Shown: in pieces, positions 1-6,782 of the stretch
Layout of the letters: the number at the start of each line of letters is the position of its first letter
Numbering within the stretch: position 1 is the first letter of the stretch
NCBI GenBank assembly: GCA_003641415.1
Contig: QNAG01000132.1
Coordinates: 1 to 7,391 of the forward strand
Origin: Candidatus Zixiibacteriota bacterium
GTDB lineage: Bacteria; Zixibacteria; MSB-5A5; GN15; FEB-12
Reading direction: 5' to 3'
Length of the DNA: 7,391 nucleotides
Notes under the pieces: model-generated
The model's input: only the letters and a program-made list of their open reading frames with translations
Databases searched by the model: none
Told to the model about the DNA's origin: nothing
Translations under genes and position numbers: made by a program

Positions 1-816
1 AATTGATTTGAACCAGAATAACACCTCCAATCCATGAACTACAGTGCGAACTTTTCGAGTGAACTCTTTTCGATTATCATGAAGGACTTTGTAAGTTCCA
101 ATAGCCAATGGCTCAGATACTGTTCGAAAACCTCTTCTTTTGGTAAGGATTGGCATATAGAAATCAGACGACATATTATTAATCCATTCATTACAGAGCG
201 ATTTTCTGATAGCAAAGAATGAGCCGCTTACTCCCACCAGTGAACCGACCCTGCTTTCTAACTCTCGAAGCATCATTTCATAGCGGACATAAGCGCCCTC
301 ACCCTGAGATTCGCCTTCACCGGAATCTATCCTGTCTTGTCCGGAGACACATCCGACCGCAGGGTCTGCAAAATTTGCGATAATTTTGCGAATTGCGTCG
401 GGAGCCAAGAAAGTGGTAGCATCAGAAAGCACTACTAATTCGCTGGAAGCATGTTGAATACCACGGCCCTGACCATGATGTTTGCCATGTCTTTTGGGCA
501 TAACTAATAATTTAATGCCACGATCGGCAAAAGTTTTAACAATCTCGTCCGTACGATCAGTGGAAGCATCCGAGACAACAATCACTTCCAACTTATCCTT
601 AGGATAATCAAGCTCAAGGGTATTTTCCAATTTATTCTGTATTCGAGCTTCCTCGTTATACGCTGTGATTACAAGACTGACATTGGGCAGTGTATCTTCT
701 TTAAGCACTCTATGGGTATATAACGGTGAGATTAGTTTAAGAGTAAGAAAATATCCAAAATATGCCCAGAAAATCAGGAAAACTGAAAGCCAGAATATTA
801 ACTCGAAAACAATCAT
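1..816 (-). CDS. Glycosyltransferase family 2, membrane-anchored (3' end beyond window)
   Basis: Translating the minus strand from ATG at 816 gives 272 codons open to the left edge, so the C-terminus is missing. Residues 3-29 form a hydrophobic anchor. The GT-A domain then shows VSLVITAYNEE (46-56), VIVVSDASTDRT (78-89, nucleotide-binding Asp), RHGKHHGQGRG (109-119), VVLSDATTFL (128-137, the DxD-equivalent Asp132), GSLVGVSGSFFAIRK (191-205), SSDFYMP (216-222, Asp218 as the candidate catalytic base) and the basic EFTRKVRTVVHGL stretch (251-263). This order matches processive-like bacterial exopolysaccharide GT2 enzymes that normally carry more membrane helices after residue 260. The enzyme would extend a lipid-linked glycan at the cytoplasmic face of the inner membrane. 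ATG overlaps the GT4 stop by one base (TGATG); GTG at 819 is an alternative. The common Asn in GKxxAxNxG is Gly117 here. Confidence 0.9.
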   Translation of the reverse strand, partial: MIVFELIFWLSVFLIFWAYFGYFLTLKLISPLYTHRVLKEDTLPNVSLVITAYNEEARIQNKLENTLELDYPKDKLEVIVVSDASTDRTDEIVKTFADRGIKLLVMPKRHGKHHGQGRGIQHASSELVVLSDATTFLAPDAIRKIIANFADPAVGCVSGQDRIDSGEGESQGEGAYVRYEMMLRELESRVGSLVGVSGSFFAIRKSLCNEWINNMSSDFYMPILTKRRGFRTVSEPLAIGTYKVLHDNRKEFTRKVRTVVHGLEVLFWFKSI

Positions 817-1946
817 CACGCCTTGTTTATCATCCTCTCAAAAAGAACTTGGTACTTGTCAATCATAGTTTCCATCGAAAACATGGCCCGCGCTTCTTCG
901 TAGCCGTTTGTCCCCATAGATTGTCTAAGGCTGCTATCATTCGCCAGTTTTATCAGGCGATCAGCCATTATTGATTCGCCTCCGTGTGGCACAAGATATC
1001 CGTTTTGACCGTCGGCAACGACCTCGCTCACTCCGCCAACATCGGTGGCGACAATCGGTTTGGCGGCCGCCTTGGCCTCAATGATTGATAGCGGCAATCC
1101 CTCTGAAATCGATGTAAGGACGAATATGTCTAGTAGATATAACAACTTGGGGACATCTGTTCTAAATCCAAGGAACAGTATTCGGTCAGTCAGGCCAAGC
1201 AATGCCACTTTCTCTTTCAAAGGATTGGCAATCTCGCCATCTCTTTCATCTCCTATCAACAGGAATTTTATCTGAGGATTCTTCTTGCAGACCAGAGCAG
1301 CCACTTCAACAAGATGATTGTGACCTTTTGGGGGATCGAAGTTGGCCACGTTTCCGATTAAGATATCCAATTCTCCGATACTGAGTTCCTTTCGAAGATC
1401 ATCCAGTGTGGATTCGTCCGGTTGGGGGCGGAAGTGAATTCCGTTTCGAATAATCTCAATGGAATCAGCGGAATACTTTCCCTTTGTAATATATTCATCT
1501 TTCAAATACTCTGCCACTAGAACATGCCTAGTGGCAAAGTTGCGCGTAAGGAAGTTCTTAATCGTTACAAATCTCTCTTCATAGCCGGGCATCACCAGTT
1601 CGTTGTGGACGGTTGTGATAACCGGAATCCGGGCCAACATTCCAACCATCGAGCAGTACATATTTGCTCCTGGAAGATGGGAGTTTATCAGGTTAATCCG
1701 CCTGTCTCGGCAGAATCGCCTGAGCCCCATGACGAATCCAAAATCAAAACTCCTGGTACTCTCCATCACGTGAACATCAACGCCGAATTCCATTAGCTGA
1801 TCCAATAACCATCCCGGTCTGAACAGAACGACCGATACGTTGAACCGATCACGATTGAGATTCTTGGCAATATTCAGAACGACTGTTTCGGCGCCACCTG
1901 GGACACTCGACTCAGTGACGATAAGTATGTTCCGTTTACGATTCAT
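816..1946 (-). CDS. Glycosyltransferase family 4 (GT-B fold)
   Basis: This 376-residue cytoplasmic or membrane-associated glycosyltransferase transfers a sugar from a nucleotide donor to a growing, probably lipid-linked, glycan. The N-terminal acceptor domain opens with NILIVTESSVPGGAE (6-20), including the glycine-rich GGAE loop. LINSHLPGANMY (86-97) and TTVHNE (111-116) follow. The C-terminal donor domain shows GNVANFDPPKGH (198-209), FLLIGDERDG (228-237), LGFRTDVPKLL (259-269), the retaining-GT E-X7-E motif from Glu282 to Glu290 in SEGLPLSIIEA, and TDVGGVSEVV (301-310). The start is ATG at 1946: the frame is open for 29 codons upstream to another ATG at 2033, but that extension overlaps the deacetylase and precedes the first family strand. 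GAGAG (1958-1954), overlapping the deacetylase stop, sits seven bases before this ATG. The stop overlaps the GT2 start as TGATG. Sugar specificity cannot be read. Confidence 0.93.
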   Translation of the reverse strand: MNRKRNILIVTESSVPGGAETVVLNIAKNLNRDRFNVSVVLFRPGWLLDQLMEFGVDVHVMESTRSFDFGFVMGLRRFCRDRRINLINSHLPGANMYCSMVGMLARIPVITTVHNELVMPGYEERFVTIKNFLTRNFATRHVLVAEYLKDEYITKGKYSADSIEIIRNGIHFRPQPDESTLDDLRKELSIGELDILIGNVANFDPPKGHNHLVEVAALVCKKNPQIKFLLIGDERDGEIANPLKEKVALLGLTDRILFLGFRTDVPKLLYLLDIFVLTSISEGLPLSIIEAKAAAKPIVATDVGGVSEVVADGQNGYLVPHGGESIMADRLIKLANDSSLRQSMGTNGYEEARAMFSMETMIDKYQVLFERMINKA

Positions 1947-1953
1947 GAATGAG

Positions 1954-1958
1954 CTCTC
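1954..1958 (-). promoter_or_regulatory. Ribosome binding site for the GT4 gene
   Basis: GAGAG on the minus strand lies seven bases before the ATG at 1946 and shares bases with the deacetylase stop codon TGA (1959-1957). It supports the shorter GT4 start and implies coupled translation. Confidence 0.55.
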
Positions 1959-3039
1959 AGTATACCCCTTCGATATGACAAGCAAACATGGATTTAGAGA
2001 ATCGCCCAGATGGACCCAGAGTAGCTCCCTCATTCATGTTTATCCTCCGGAGAGCATACCGGTCAGGGAGAGATTCTTTAACATCACATCCAGTGACTGT
2101 AACAGCGCAATCATAACCGGTTTTTTGTACTAGTTCTTTGATTTTAGCATTGTAGTCACCATTAGGGTATGAGAACAAAGTTACTGGCTTGTTCAGTTCG
2201 GATTCAATTGTCTTTTTTGATTCAACCAATTCTTGCTCTACCTGTTCCAATCTGATATTTATCATCAAGTCGTGCGATTGTCCATGCGAACCAAAATCTA
2301 TTTGGTGCTGGTTCATTTCACGCATCTCATCCCAGTTTATAAACCATCGCTGATTGTTCCACTTATCTTTATCAATTCCACCTGTTCTTTTTATCTCATC
2401 AGCAACCATTTCAATTTGGCTTATATTCAAATGCATCAGCCTTACCATAAAGGAGGAGGCATCAGATGCGGTAGCGTCAAGTTTGTATTTCTCCAGAGTA
2501 GGATTATCCCTATCAAGGTCATTTTCGAGGACAACTTTTTTGAAAGCCGCTATTGCCTTGTCTGGCCAGATACCATCTTCTCCCAACAGAAGGCTAACTT
2601 GAATAAAGATTGGCAGTTGATTCGATATAATCAATTCAGTCGGCAGAAAAATGGTGGCAGGGATACCATGCCGTTTTAGAATAGGAAAAGCATTTGTGTA
2701 ATTATCCAGCCAGCCATCATCGAAAGTGACCGCTATTGCCCGATCCGGCAACGGCTGATCCTCTTTGAGAGCAATCGAGATATCACCAAGTGAGACTGGA
2801 TTGTAATGCTTAGCAATGAATGCCATCTGTTGATCAAAAGTAGATTTTATAACGCACATCCCGGGTTGGGTGTCAGCTTTTTTATGGGACTGATTATCCA
2901 ATACTCGATGGTAAGTAAGAATATAAAACTTCTTTTTCGGTTGGCTCTTTCGTCCAAACCAGACATAGAGAGACAGTAGTCCAGTGTAGAATAGAAGTCC
3001 GGAAATAAGTAGTTTTATTGTACGACGGATAATTGTCAT
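1957..3039 (-). CDS. Membrane-anchored polysaccharide deacetylase (NodB homology, CE4)
   Basis: This 360-residue protein begins with a basic stretch and one hydrophobic segment (about 8-28) without a clear cleavage site, so it is probably an inner-membrane anchored enzyme facing the periplasm. CE4 motifs are TFDDG (105-109, catalytic base and metal Asp), SHGQSH (251-256, metal-binding His252 and His256) and FSYPNGDYN (289-297). YILTYHRV (39-46) is the usual opening strand. Members remove N-acetyl or O-acetyl groups from glycans using a divalent metal. The gap between motif 1 and the His motif is about 145 residues, longer than in compact NodB domains, pointing to an insertion at roughly 140-235. 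The C-terminal DUF3473-type extension of classic exosortase-system deacetylases is not evident. ATG at 3039 follows the aminotransferase stop by 4 bases, with only a weak AAAAGA upstream. Confidence 0.92.
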   Translation of the reverse strand: MTIIRRTIKLLISGLLFYTGLLSLYVWFGRKSQPKKKFYILTYHRVLDNQSHKKADTQPGMCVIKSTFDQQMAFIAKHYNPVSLGDISIALKEDQPLPDRAIAVTFDDGWLDNYTNAFPILKRHGIPATIFLPTELIISNQLPIFIQVSLLLGEDGIWPDKAIAAFKKVVLENDLDRDNPTLEKYKLDATASDASSFMVRLMHLNISQIEMVADEIKRTGGIDKDKWNNQRWFINWDEMREMNQHQIDFGSHGQSHDLMINIRLEQVEQELVESKKTIESELNKPVTLFSYPNGDYNAKIKELVQKTGYDCAVTVTGCDVKESLPDRYALRRINMNEGATLGPSGRFSKSMFACHIEGVY

Positions 3040-3043
3040 TCTT

Positions 3044-4246
3044 TTATAAATCGGTTAAGGTGGAAGTCATCTTGATAATATCTGTCTGGCTGACATAAGG
3101 ATGCGTTGGCAGAGCAATCAGGGTATCAACTACCCGCTGTGAGCCGGGAAAGCTGTGATTGTTCTTAACCAGGTGAGATTCAATATCAGGTATATTCGCT
3201 ATAGTCGATGGATACATTGTAGAGGCGATGATTCCCTTTCTTCTCAGAGCAGTCACAGCTTGATCACGGGTCTTGCGATCTTTACAAAGGAGAGGAAGGC
3301 GAAGATAGACAGGGAACTTATCCTTCGTGTAACCGGGAATAGTGAAGTGATCTGACCCTGCCAGCCTCTCAAACAGTTGTTTGCTGTTAGCAAGACGAAC
3401 ATTATTGTATTCAGGGAGATAATCTATCAGCATAGTAGCCACAGCCATCTGAAACTGGCTGAGGGTTCCTATTTCAAACGACTCATCGAACACAGTTTCA
3501 CCAAGTCCAAGAAAGGGTATCATTGATGGTAACCAGTAACAGTGGGGATGTAAAAGATTACTATAGAGGAAAAGCTTGATGCCATAAATAGCTTCACTAA
3601 CCAAACCCGGTCGAGGGAGAGTGCGCATTAAATTAGTCAGATACTCAGCGATATCCTCCCGATCTGTAACTATTATACCGCCTGAGTAAGCGGTCATGTT
3701 TTTGCCCCGATCCAGACTATAAAAACCGATATCGCCCTGTAAACCTAATGCTTTTTCACCAAGTCGGCCACCCATAGCCTGAGCGGCATCGTCTATGAGA
3801 AAAGTGTCGTTGCCCCCTATAACTGATTTGAGTTCTTCCCAGTTCGAGGGTATACCAAACAGGTTGCAACCAACTATGCTCAGCACGTTTTCCATCGAGA
3901 GTGTTGATAGTTGATTGTAGTCATAGTCCAGCGTTACTGGATCAATATCTATCAATCGTACTTTTAGTCCGGCTCGAATAATGGCTGCTGCGACTGAAAA
4001 GCAGGTATAGGCAGGAATTACTACCTCAGTTTTTACAGGGTCACTCATTTGAGCCAGCACCTTGAGAGTCAAAGTCAGACCTGTGCGACCAGAGTTGACA
4101 AAGTAACAATACTTTGCTTTGGTTAGATGATACAGTTTTTCAACCAACAGCTTTTCTATATCAGTCTGTCCCAGACGTAAATTGATTGCTCTTAACAGAT
4201 CAGAATAATTAACAGGTGTTCCAGCTGGAGACAGAAGACGAAACAT
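3044..4246 (-). CDS. DegT/DnrJ/EryC1/StrS-family PLP aminotransferase (divergent)
   Basis: This is a PLP-dependent fold type I enzyme of the sugar aminotransferase family, about 400 residues and normal in length. In numbering from the ATG at 4246, the visible elements are NSGRTGL (51-57, phosphate-binding turn), VVIPAYTCFSVAAA (75-88), DIDPVTLDYD (100-109), FLIDDAAQAMGG (149-160, Asp for the pyridine nitrogen plus Gln156) and SLDRGKNMTAYSGG (177-190), where Lys182 is the likely Schiff-base lysine. Relatives transfer an amino group from glutamate to a keto-sugar nucleotide, making amino sugars for surface glycans. The GRGKN context differs from the usual StrS pattern around the lysine, but I recall it from aminotransferases in exosortase-associated polysaccharide loci. 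A longer TTG start at 4252 exists, but its spacing to the GA-rich ribosome site is too short. It is separated by 49 bases from the FemAB gene and 4 from the deacetylase. Confidence 0.88.
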   Translation of the reverse strand: MFRLLSPAGTPVNYSDLLRAINLRLGQTDIEKLLVEKLYHLTKAKYCYFVNSGRTGLTLTLKVLAQMSDPVKTEVVIPAYTCFSVAAAIIRAGLKVRLIDIDPVTLDYDYNQLSTLSMENVLSIVGCNLFGIPSNWEELKSVIGGNDTFLIDDAAQAMGGRLGEKALGLQGDIGFYSLDRGKNMTAYSGGIIVTDREDIAEYLTNLMRTLPRPGLVSEAIYGIKLFLYSNLLHPHCYWLPSMIPFLGLGETVFDESFEIGTLSQFQMAVATMLIDYLPEYNNVRLANSKQLFERLAGSDHFTIPGYTKDKFPVYLRLPLLCKDRKTRDQAVTALRRKGIIASTMYPSTIANIPDIESHLVKNNHSFPGSQRVVDTLIALPTHPYVSQTDIIKMTSTLTDL

Positions 4247-4252
4247 CAGCAA

Positions 4253-4260
4253 TCTCTCTC
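4253..4260 (-). promoter_or_regulatory. Ribosome binding site deciding the aminotransferase start
   Basis: On the minus strand GAGAGAGA lies six bases (TTGCTG) before the ATG at 4246 and directly abuts the in-frame TTG at 4252. Normal spacing therefore favours ATG as the start, removing two residues from the longest reading. Confidence 0.6.
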
Positions 4261-4295
4261 TTTTTCATTGCTCTTGAATCTTCTTGTAAATGTCA

Positions 4296-5327
4296 TCATG
4301 GAAAATTCCTGATAACTTTTGGTCCAAGAATATTAGCCACCGACAAGGGGAGCTTACGCCAGAGATTGATGAAAATCCTGTATTTTTCATTATCCGGATT
4401 AATGGCCGGGATTTTGTCGCATCGATTCAGATAATATTGCCAGTGAAGTTGTTTTGGTTCGGGGACCCATTGCTTTTTAAATCGATATGTATTTGAGTCA
4501 ATTGTCGAACGGCCAAAATCAAACCAGTTATAACCGTTCTCGCAGCCGCGGCGGATTACTCCCCAGTAAAGAGCATGATTAGGGCAGAATTTCAAAATAT
4601 TCGAATATGATGCGGCTGAAGGAACATACAATTGATCAGCAAAAGATATTATAAGCCCCCCAGCTATTACTTTATCATCTTTTCTTACTAATATTATTTC
4701 AGCCGAGTTACCCAGATGTTTGAGGATTGATTCAAAGAACTTATATCCCCAAACCGGAGTTCCAAGCTGATGCATCTTCCAAGAAAACACTTTATAGAAT
4801 TCTGGGAGTTTATCTATTGAGCCAAATTCGGTTTTCAACTCGGATTTCTGAGCTTTACGAATCTGGTTACGCAGTTTAGCGTTGAAACTTTTCCAGATAA
4901 GTTCTGAATCAGGCTGTAGTGAAAGCTGAAAAGTAACTTTGTCGGTTCTGATTGGCAATTCGGAAGTAACAGGGTCAACAGATCGAAACTCTATAAACTC
5001 TGCTTTCGTTTCTTTAGCTATACGATTTGCTTCGTTAAGCAAAGCCTCTGTAGCTATTTCAGAATCAGCCAGAATCCCCCCATAATCAATCCATGGCATA
5101 GATATCAGATATTTTGTTTGCCACCAAGTTTTGACAAAAAAAAGCGGTAATACTCCGCAGATATCTGAACCACTCAGAGCTACCAGATAGAACGGTTTGT
5201 GACCCAGACCCTCGGCGATTGCCAATCGCCAGCCAATTTGATGAGCAATGGTTGCCTCTGGTCTGCTTAATACAAACTTATCCCACTCAGCGTGGTACTT
5301 ATCTGAGTATGGTACAACAGTAATCAA
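4296..5327 (-). CDS. FemAB-like GNAT-fold acyltransferase, exosortase (PEP-CTERM) system type
   Basis: This 343-residue soluble protein resembles the FemAB-related family found in exosortase/PEP-CTERM clusters (TIGR03019 type). Characteristic stretches are HQIGWRLAIAEGLGHKPFYLVAL (29-51, quoted here as landmarks), GVLPLFFVK (58-66), YGGILAD (82-88), the KLRNQIRKA patch (151-159), MHQLGTPVWGYKFF (185-198), LYWGVIRRG (253-261), FDFGRS (269-274) and YRFKKQW (281-287). Fem enzymes transfer aminoacyl groups from tRNA to peptidoglycan precursors. The exosortase-linked branch has no settled substrate, so acylation of an amino sugar or glycan is inference. The start is TTG: the ligase TGA (5333-5331) lies in frame two codons upstream, only ATA separates them, and the next Met is at residue 77, inside conserved sequence. 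The recognisable family N-terminus begins at once after this TTG. Length is normal and I see no damage. Confidence 0.87.
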   Translation of the reverse strand: MITVVPYSDKYHAEWDKFVLSRPEATIAHQIGWRLAIAEGLGHKPFYLVALSGSDICGVLPLFFVKTWWQTKYLISMPWIDYGGILADSEIATEALLNEANRIAKETKAEFIEFRSVDPVTSELPIRTDKVTFQLSLQPDSELIWKSFNAKLRNQIRKAQKSELKTEFGSIDKLPEFYKVFSWKMHQLGTPVWGYKFFESILKHLGNSAEIILVRKDDKVIAGGLIISFADQLYVPSAASYSNILKFCPNHALYWGVIRRGCENGYNWFDFGRSTIDSNTYRFKKQWVPEPKQLHWQYYLNRCDKIPAINPDNEKYRIFINLWRKLPLSVANILGPKVIRNFP

Positions 5328-5337
5328 TATTCACCCT
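5328..5337 (-). promoter_or_regulatory. Ribosome binding site for the TTG-started FemAB-like gene
   Basis: Read on the minus strand, AGGGTGAATA precedes TTG. AGGG (5337-5334) sits six bases before the start, and its last bases run into the upstream ligase stop TGA. Because an in-frame stop lies two codons upstream, this site and the TTG fix the start and suggest reinitiation after the ligase gene. Confidence 0.6.
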
Positions 5338-6782
5338 GTCTCAACCAATCGGTCGTTGTTAGATGATTCTCTCGCAGACTGAGCTTGTGTAATATGAAAA
5401 AGCGCAACAGAGAAAAGGAACATTGTCCACAACTGAGGATAATAAGCAGTAGATAAAAAGGTGCCAGTGACAAGAAAGGCAACAATTCCCCCCATGATAG
5501 AATTCGCTATTTTGTGAATTGTCTCTTGATTTTCAAGGAACTTCCGCTTTTGAATTTTTAACAGACCTGTTAAAGCCAAATATATCATAAAAAGATAACA
5601 GCCCATTCCCAGAGTTCCAAGTTCAGCCAACACCTGAGGAAATGTGCCATGAAAAGTTCTGCCCCATTGTGTATTTGCATCTCGAAAACCTTTGATATAC
5701 TCCGGCATTCTTATCCCACCGTTATCAGCTCCAACACCTGTGACAGGATAATCAATAAACATCCTCACTGAAGCTTTCCAGTAGTTAATACGAGTCTGAG
5801 CCGTCGATTCAGATGTGTCAGATATAGTTTGCATATCATTCCAATACTCGTCAGGTGCAAAAAATATAACTCCCAATCCCAGCATAAGAACCAGACTAAA
5901 TCCTATGATCCGTCGCTTGGATTTCATAATACAAAATAACACAACAGCTACCAGACCAACTGTCCCTCCCCGAGAGAGACTTACTATTACTGCAGAGACA
6001 CAGGCAATAAGAATTACCAGATAAAAAATCTTTGCGCTTGGTTTCTTAGCTCCCATAAGAAAAAAATAGGCAAATGGGATAAATACATTCATAGCCAGCG
6101 CCAGATCGTTTTCATCACCCATTAGAGATCCACCAACGAAACCACCGGTCAGGATTGCTTTTATAGCGAAGTATAAATGGACTAATAGTAACACCATGAT
6201 AATGGTATTCAAACGTTTGAGCGAGTTAATAACATTGGTACCGATAAGGAATATAATGAACCAAACCACCAGTACGATAAAAACATCGTACGCATTTCTA
6301 TTGTTGGTTGCTGTTAGAACAGTGGTGGCAATTACAACAACAAATCCAAGGTAACCCCAATTTAGATTGTGCCATTTAATTCCTTGACGATTGATTATTA
6401 GATATATCACCCACGAAAAAAGAGTTGTTGCCTCGATCAGAATCGCAAGGTGCATAGGTCTCAGGGCAGGGATAAATGACTCCAATCGCATGTAATCATA
6501 AAAAAAGAAAGCAATAACTCCCAAGTGAGGATTGAGTACCATTATCAATGCTCCAACTGCAGCAGGGAATAATGCAAGCAAGATGAATTGAAATTTGTAT
6601 TCTATAAACGGTAGACCAATCCCAAAAATAATTGATATCCCCACAACCGATAGAATCAGAGTCCGGTTAAAAGTGAGAATGTTTCGTGTTAAGGGCACTG
6701 TTTTAAGAATCGAATTGATATCTGGATTGGTTGGTTGACTTTTGCTTGTTTGGTTATCCATGCGATTCTGTTCCGGAGTCAT
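5331..6782 (-). CDS. O-antigen ligase / polymerase family membrane protein (WaaL/Wzy-like)
   Basis: This 483-residue integral membrane protein has about a dozen hydrophobic segments, e.g. 41-60, 65-83, 111-130, 142-158, 166-185, 191-210, 228-244, 251-286, 292-308, 386-407 and 428-462. A large loop at about 309-385 should face the periplasm. Family landmarks are GDENDLALAMN (222-232), LSRGG with Arg271, the TAQTRINYW to DYPVTGVGADN stretch (327-354), and TFHGTFPQVLAELG with His378. In WaaL-type enzymes an Arg at the end of a helix and a loop His are needed to transfer undecaprenyl-linked glycan to an acceptor. The same fold covers Wzy polymerases and exosortase-associated O-glycosylation ligases, so ligase versus polymerase is unresolved. 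The first ATG (6782) overlaps the flippase stop. An in-frame ATG at 6761 (residue 8) is an alternative, and neither start has a strong Shine-Dalgarno sequence. Confidence 0.88.
   Translation of the reverse strand: MTPEQNRMDNQTSKSQPTNPDINSILKTVPLTRNILTFNRTLILSVVGISIIFGIGLPFIEYKFQFILLALFPAAVGALIMVLNPHLGVIAFFFYDYMRLESFIPALRPMHLAILIEATTLFSWVIYLIINRQGIKWHNLNWGYLGFVVVIATTVLTATNNRNAYDVFIVLVVWFIIFLIGTNVINSLKRLNTIIMVLLLVHLYFAIKAILTGGFVGGSLMGDENDLALAMNVFIPFAYFFLMGAKKPSAKIFYLVILIACVSAVIVSLSRGGTVGLVAVVLFCIMKSKRRIIGFSLVLMLGLGVIFFAPDEYWNDMQTISDTSESTAQTRINYWKASVRMFIDYPVTGVGADNGGIRMPEYIKGFRDANTQWGRTFHGTFPQVLAELGTLGMGCYLFMIYLALTGLLKIQKRKFLENQETIHKIANSIMGGIVAFLVTGTFLSTAYYPQLWTMFLFSVALFHITQAQSARESSNNDRLVETG

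Noticed and set aside
1947..2033. 29-codon upstream extension of the GT4 frame to an ATG at 2033
   Set aside because: It overlaps the deacetylase 3' end out of frame, lies before the first conserved strand of the GT4 fold, and the ATG at 1946 has a well-spaced GAGAG site.
2233..2679. 148-residue plus-strand open frame
   Set aside because: It is antisense to the deacetylase, has no recognisable domain, and the minus-strand frame carries all CE4 motifs. Other plus-strand frames in the window were dismissed for the same reason.
4209..4268. 19-codon minus-strand ORF (begins MKKREIADV) overlapping the aminotransferase start, a possible leader peptide
   Set aside because: It has only a weak ribosome site, and the GA-rich run it contains is better explained as the aminotransferase ribosome site. 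No attenuator structure is evident.
4247..4274. GCAAT/ATTGC inverted repeat around the GA-rich ribosome site
   Set aside because: A 5-base stem with a 13-base loop is likely by chance and too weak to call as a regulatory hairpin or terminator.
4247..4295. Internal promoter or terminator in the 49-base spacer between the FemAB and aminotransferase genes
   Set aside because: I see no convincing -35/-10 pair and no GC-rich stem followed by a T run on the minus strand.
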